NCBI RefSeq assembly: GCF_947507565.1
Contig: NC_089178.1
Coordinates: forward strand, 1,426,001-1,490,000
Direction: 5' to 3'
DNA: 64,000 nucleotides
Origin: Oscarella lobularis
Taxonomy: Eukaryota > Porifera > Homoscleromorpha > Homosclerophorida > Oscarellidae
Every line of letters begins with the position of its first letter. Position 1 is the first letter of the stretch. The notes beneath the pieces were generated by a model. It was given only the letters and a program-made list of their open reading frames with translations. It was not told the DNA's origin and did not search any database. This document shows, piece by piece, positions 62,201-64,000 of the stretch. The translations under genes and the position numbers were made by a program.

Positions 62201-64000
62201 GACTGTTACCGACTGTTGACCCAATATCAGACCCTCGCCAGCCAACCAGCAGTAGCCAGTTTGCGAGAGGCCCATAAATCCTGGTTTTGCGCACGACGTC
62301 CCGTTGTGATAGAATAGTTTTTCCTTCGGTATAAGACGTTTTGTTAGACCAGGCCCTGAGTACGAGACTAGCAGTGTATTGCCCGACGTCGACCAAGAGC
62401 TTGAACCCTGTAGGAAGTCAATTCGGAGGCGATGAAAGCCCTTTGACAGCGCGTACGGTCCAAATTTTTCTTCCATCAATAATTGCTGGTATCGTCGACT
62501 GCCTCTGACTAGTAAAACGTCGTCAATCCAAAGACGATATGTCAAGCTATAACCGGTGACGAAGTAGAACGTGTAATTTCCTGTCGTGTCAATTTGCAAA
62601 AATGTCTAAAGTCGGGCGGCGTAGTTGTACGTGTAAGACAGAGGACTATTCGTATCTACATTGTCTATCAGAGGTCCCAAGTACAACGGTGAACTGCCGT
62701 AGTATTGAGGAAAACGAGAAACGTCCACTTCAAAGCGTTCTACGTTAGGAAGTGTCCTGGCTTGATCGAATTCTGACGGCAGGGAATAAATGGCCGATCC
62801 TCCTCCCGGAAATAGTAGAGGTTGCTAATTCTGTTCGTTCGATCTGTGCTGACTCGATACTGAAAATAATCCGCAACGACGCCGTTTTTCATTGACGAAA
62901 ACTCAGGCGGCGGCGCGATGCGAACAGATACTCCGGAAAACGATTTATCGGAGTCGCCAGTTACGTTCAAGCCGCCGTACGGCCAAATCGTGCTGCCGCT
63001 CTTTCCAATAACGCTGCCTTCGTACACGTCCAACGACCGTGAACACTTATCGTTCCGCCGCCGATATTCAACGATCCCGAAAGCGAAAAATTGCTGTGAC
63101 AAATAGTCGTCGCATCGACCACGTTCACAACTCCATTCGGTCGCACGACAAGCTGATTGCAGAAGTCAAATGTCGATTCGCTGCCGTTTCTCGAGCCAAA
63201 GATTGCATCCTCGTAAATCGTTACGTATTGACGAAACGTGGCTCGTCCTCGGTTTCCAATTGTAACGTTCCAGCCCTGTTTTATGTAAGCTCTACCGACA
63301 ACCAAGTTTCCTCCTATCATTACCCTATTTCCTTCTGACGGCGAGTTATACTGTTCTAGAAAAAATATCCCGTGTTGATCCATAATGAAACCATCGGGAA
63401 AATAAAGTTCCGCATAGCGACTGCTGCTTGCTAGAAACCACACGTAGCCGTACGATTCGAACCGTCCAAAGAAACGTTTTGCACGAGATTCAAACGACGA
63501 TCCGAACACGTTTTGCACGTGAAAGTTGACCCGTTGTCCTACGTGCCACAGAACGGCAGAATCGCGCGGATTCGTGGCATTCTGATAGACGTCGTCAAGA
63601 TAGCGACGCCACTGTCCAACCTTCCCTTCTCCCGCAGGACGCGGGGCGTTATTATATCGCGCAAAATAACCGTATACTTGCCCTACGCTGCGACGTGCAG
63701 CAAAGAGGAGCGATTGAGATTGATAATCTAAATAGACGTTTGCGAGGTAGAACTGCGTCGTGTTGTAATTGGCAAATGATCCGTAGTAATACATCGATTG
63801 GCTGCTGTAGAGATTCATTGAGACGACAACAAACCGGCCGTAGTTTCTCACGTCCCAATAGCTGTATGCACAGCACGTATGCAGCTCCAGCACAAAGAGG
63901 CCGTAGTTGATAAGACCCTGTCTAAAGCCATCCGACATCGCCGGCGGATAGCCAGTGACAGATAGATGAATACTATTGCTATAAAACGTAGACCCCATTT
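55971..64000 (-). CDS. large type I membrane protein with PA14 modules (leaves right edge, frameshifted)
   Basis: Leftward gene, stop TGA at 55971-55973. From the right edge: beta-helix-like segment, PA14 module 1 (about 62,880-62,290), beta segment with GGSWNDAANWNPSRIPRLDD, PA14 module 2 (60,820-60,200), beta segment with GGSWLDPNNWTPPRVPTAVD, PA14 module 3 (58,310-57,780), Thr/Pro mucin-like stalk, SAM-like domain, TM helix, cytoplasmic tail. PA14 hallmarks repeat: GVVA(D/E)YFQYR, SYTYNYAAR, RLWID(D/G). PA14 domains usually bind carbohydrate. About seven frame changes and one TAG (62,610) interrupt it, many at short homopolymers; pseudogene and assembly error cannot be told apart. Probably an adhesion or recognition receptor. 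Confidence 0.75.
56281..56623 (-). other. SAM-like domain and transmembrane helix
   Basis: STDWSSQDVVAFLESNDEFS, IPGSKLVQFTEEELIALSPE and LDKLFATIGYLKK match the SAM pattern (W at the start, G-x-x-L-x-x-(L/F)-T-E-E-E-L, final helix). About 20 residues later GVIVGASVGVAVLFFVAVAI is a TM helix followed by CRHSRSR, a stop-transfer. The SAM-like part thus lies on the outer side if the PA14 modules do. Confidence 0.75.
56672..57310 (-). other. Thr/Ser/Pro-rich mucin-like stalk
   Basis: After a 55-nt intron (57365-57311) the frame reads DLPTVASPTVSSVPTPEVPS and TTASPITTAPPTTTRPQTTT, typical of O-glycosylated stalks. A frame change near 56,860 leads to AKIPTKAVSMQQSPSVTTSK and ERVIVPLGIPK, where a 47-nt intron (56670-56624) begins. 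Confidence 0.75.
57780..58310 (-). other. PA14 module 3
   Basis: GVIAEYFQYRVKTDQTPQRI, APKEFDDVAVRSSLARIESS, ASFTYNYAVRFSAFLFIPIS, TYTFYLLGGYGQSRLWIDDV, and after a 1-nt frame change near 57,930 TSFLYERTVKIHLSEGYHRL. All core strands of the fold are present. Confidence 0.8.
60200..60820 (-). other. PA14 module 2
   Basis: GVVAEYFEYRVATATTPRLN, frame change near 60,710, KEFDDLATIPNAIEVRSTLS, YSFTYNYGIRYLAFWDVPST, YQFFFSTGYGRYRLWIDGKQ, AGIRRLRIDLFVVSSSW. Confidence 0.8.
62290..62880 (-). other. PA14 module 1
   Basis: GVVADYFQYRVSTDRTNRIS, frame change near 62,805, SEFDQARTLPNVERFEVDVS, LSYTYNYAARL, TAG at about 62,610, IDTTGNYTFYFVTGYSLTYR, WIDDVLLVRGSRRYQ, GFHRLRIDFLQGSSSWS. Confidence 0.8.

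Noticed and set aside
1..64000. CRISPR arrays, tRNA or rRNA genes, bacterial operons
   Set aside because: No regular spacer-repeat array or structural RNA was seen, and the gene content with tiny spliceosomal introns is eukaryotic.

Overview
The window looks like animal nuclear DNA, most likely from an early-branching metazoan such as a sponge; the species is not resolved. It carries animal-type transposons: a PHD-finger/endonuclease LINE with a 2A-like motif, Harbinger, pogo, Helitrons, and tyrosine-recombinase retrotransposons. It also has a topoisomerase II fragment and a large membrane protein gene with PA14, SAM-like and NPxY motifs. Every intron that can be read is very short (about 38-75 nt, GT-AG), except for a 177-nt intron in the Ngaro gag gene. 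No bacterial, plasmid, CRISPR or tRNA signature was seen.

Layout. 1-4.4 kb: left-running RPA-encoding Helitron (Rep protein leaving the left edge, RPA-like protein upstream). 4.5-5.8 kb: Harbinger transposase. 6.1-7.56 kb: remnant of a P-like two-gene DNA transposon. 7.56-8.25 kb: long foldback palindrome. 8.25-13.2 kb: degenerate left-running Helitron of a second type (23-aa repeats, Rep, PIF1 helicase). 13.2-15.7 kb: duplicated and MITE-like noncoding DNA. 15.7-20.2 kb: LINE tail, another reverse transcriptase fragment, an unusual RING/coiled-coil gene and an unknown 187-aa ORF, flanked by inverted copies of a Helitron subterminal sequence. 20.24-25.89 kb: a complete Ngaro retrotransposon nested in a 24-bp-TIR element, itself nested in a Helitron that ends at 26,130. 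26.5-34.3 kb: unclassified terminal repeat, truncated Helitron with OTU domain, RGG-rich gene, pogo transposase with foldback, Helitron 3' ends, 5' end of a LINE. 34.3-39.2 kb: second 23-aa-repeat Helitron. 39.7-40.6 kb: giant foldback. 41.1-42.8 kb: topoisomerase II gene fragment, a CUE/UBA-like ORF and an internally deleted integrase-type transposase. 42.9-45.9 kb: CRE-palindrome tandem repeat, then a P-like element inserted into the end of a second TIR element, both with clear target-site duplications. 46-55.3 kb: three degraded Ngaro copies and an unclassified element. 55.97-64 kb: left-running gene for a large type I membrane protein (PA14 modules, beta-helix-like repeats, mucin stalk, SAM-like domain, TM, NPxY tail), leaving the right edge.

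Most of the window (roughly 56 kb) is layered mobile DNA; the PA14 gene and the topoisomerase fragment are the only clearly host-like sequences. Frameshifts and stops are frequent even in otherwise good domains and often sit at short homopolymers, so some may be assembly errors. The best-preserved unit is the Ngaro element at 20,681-25,663, whose split direct repeats are still nearly perfect.
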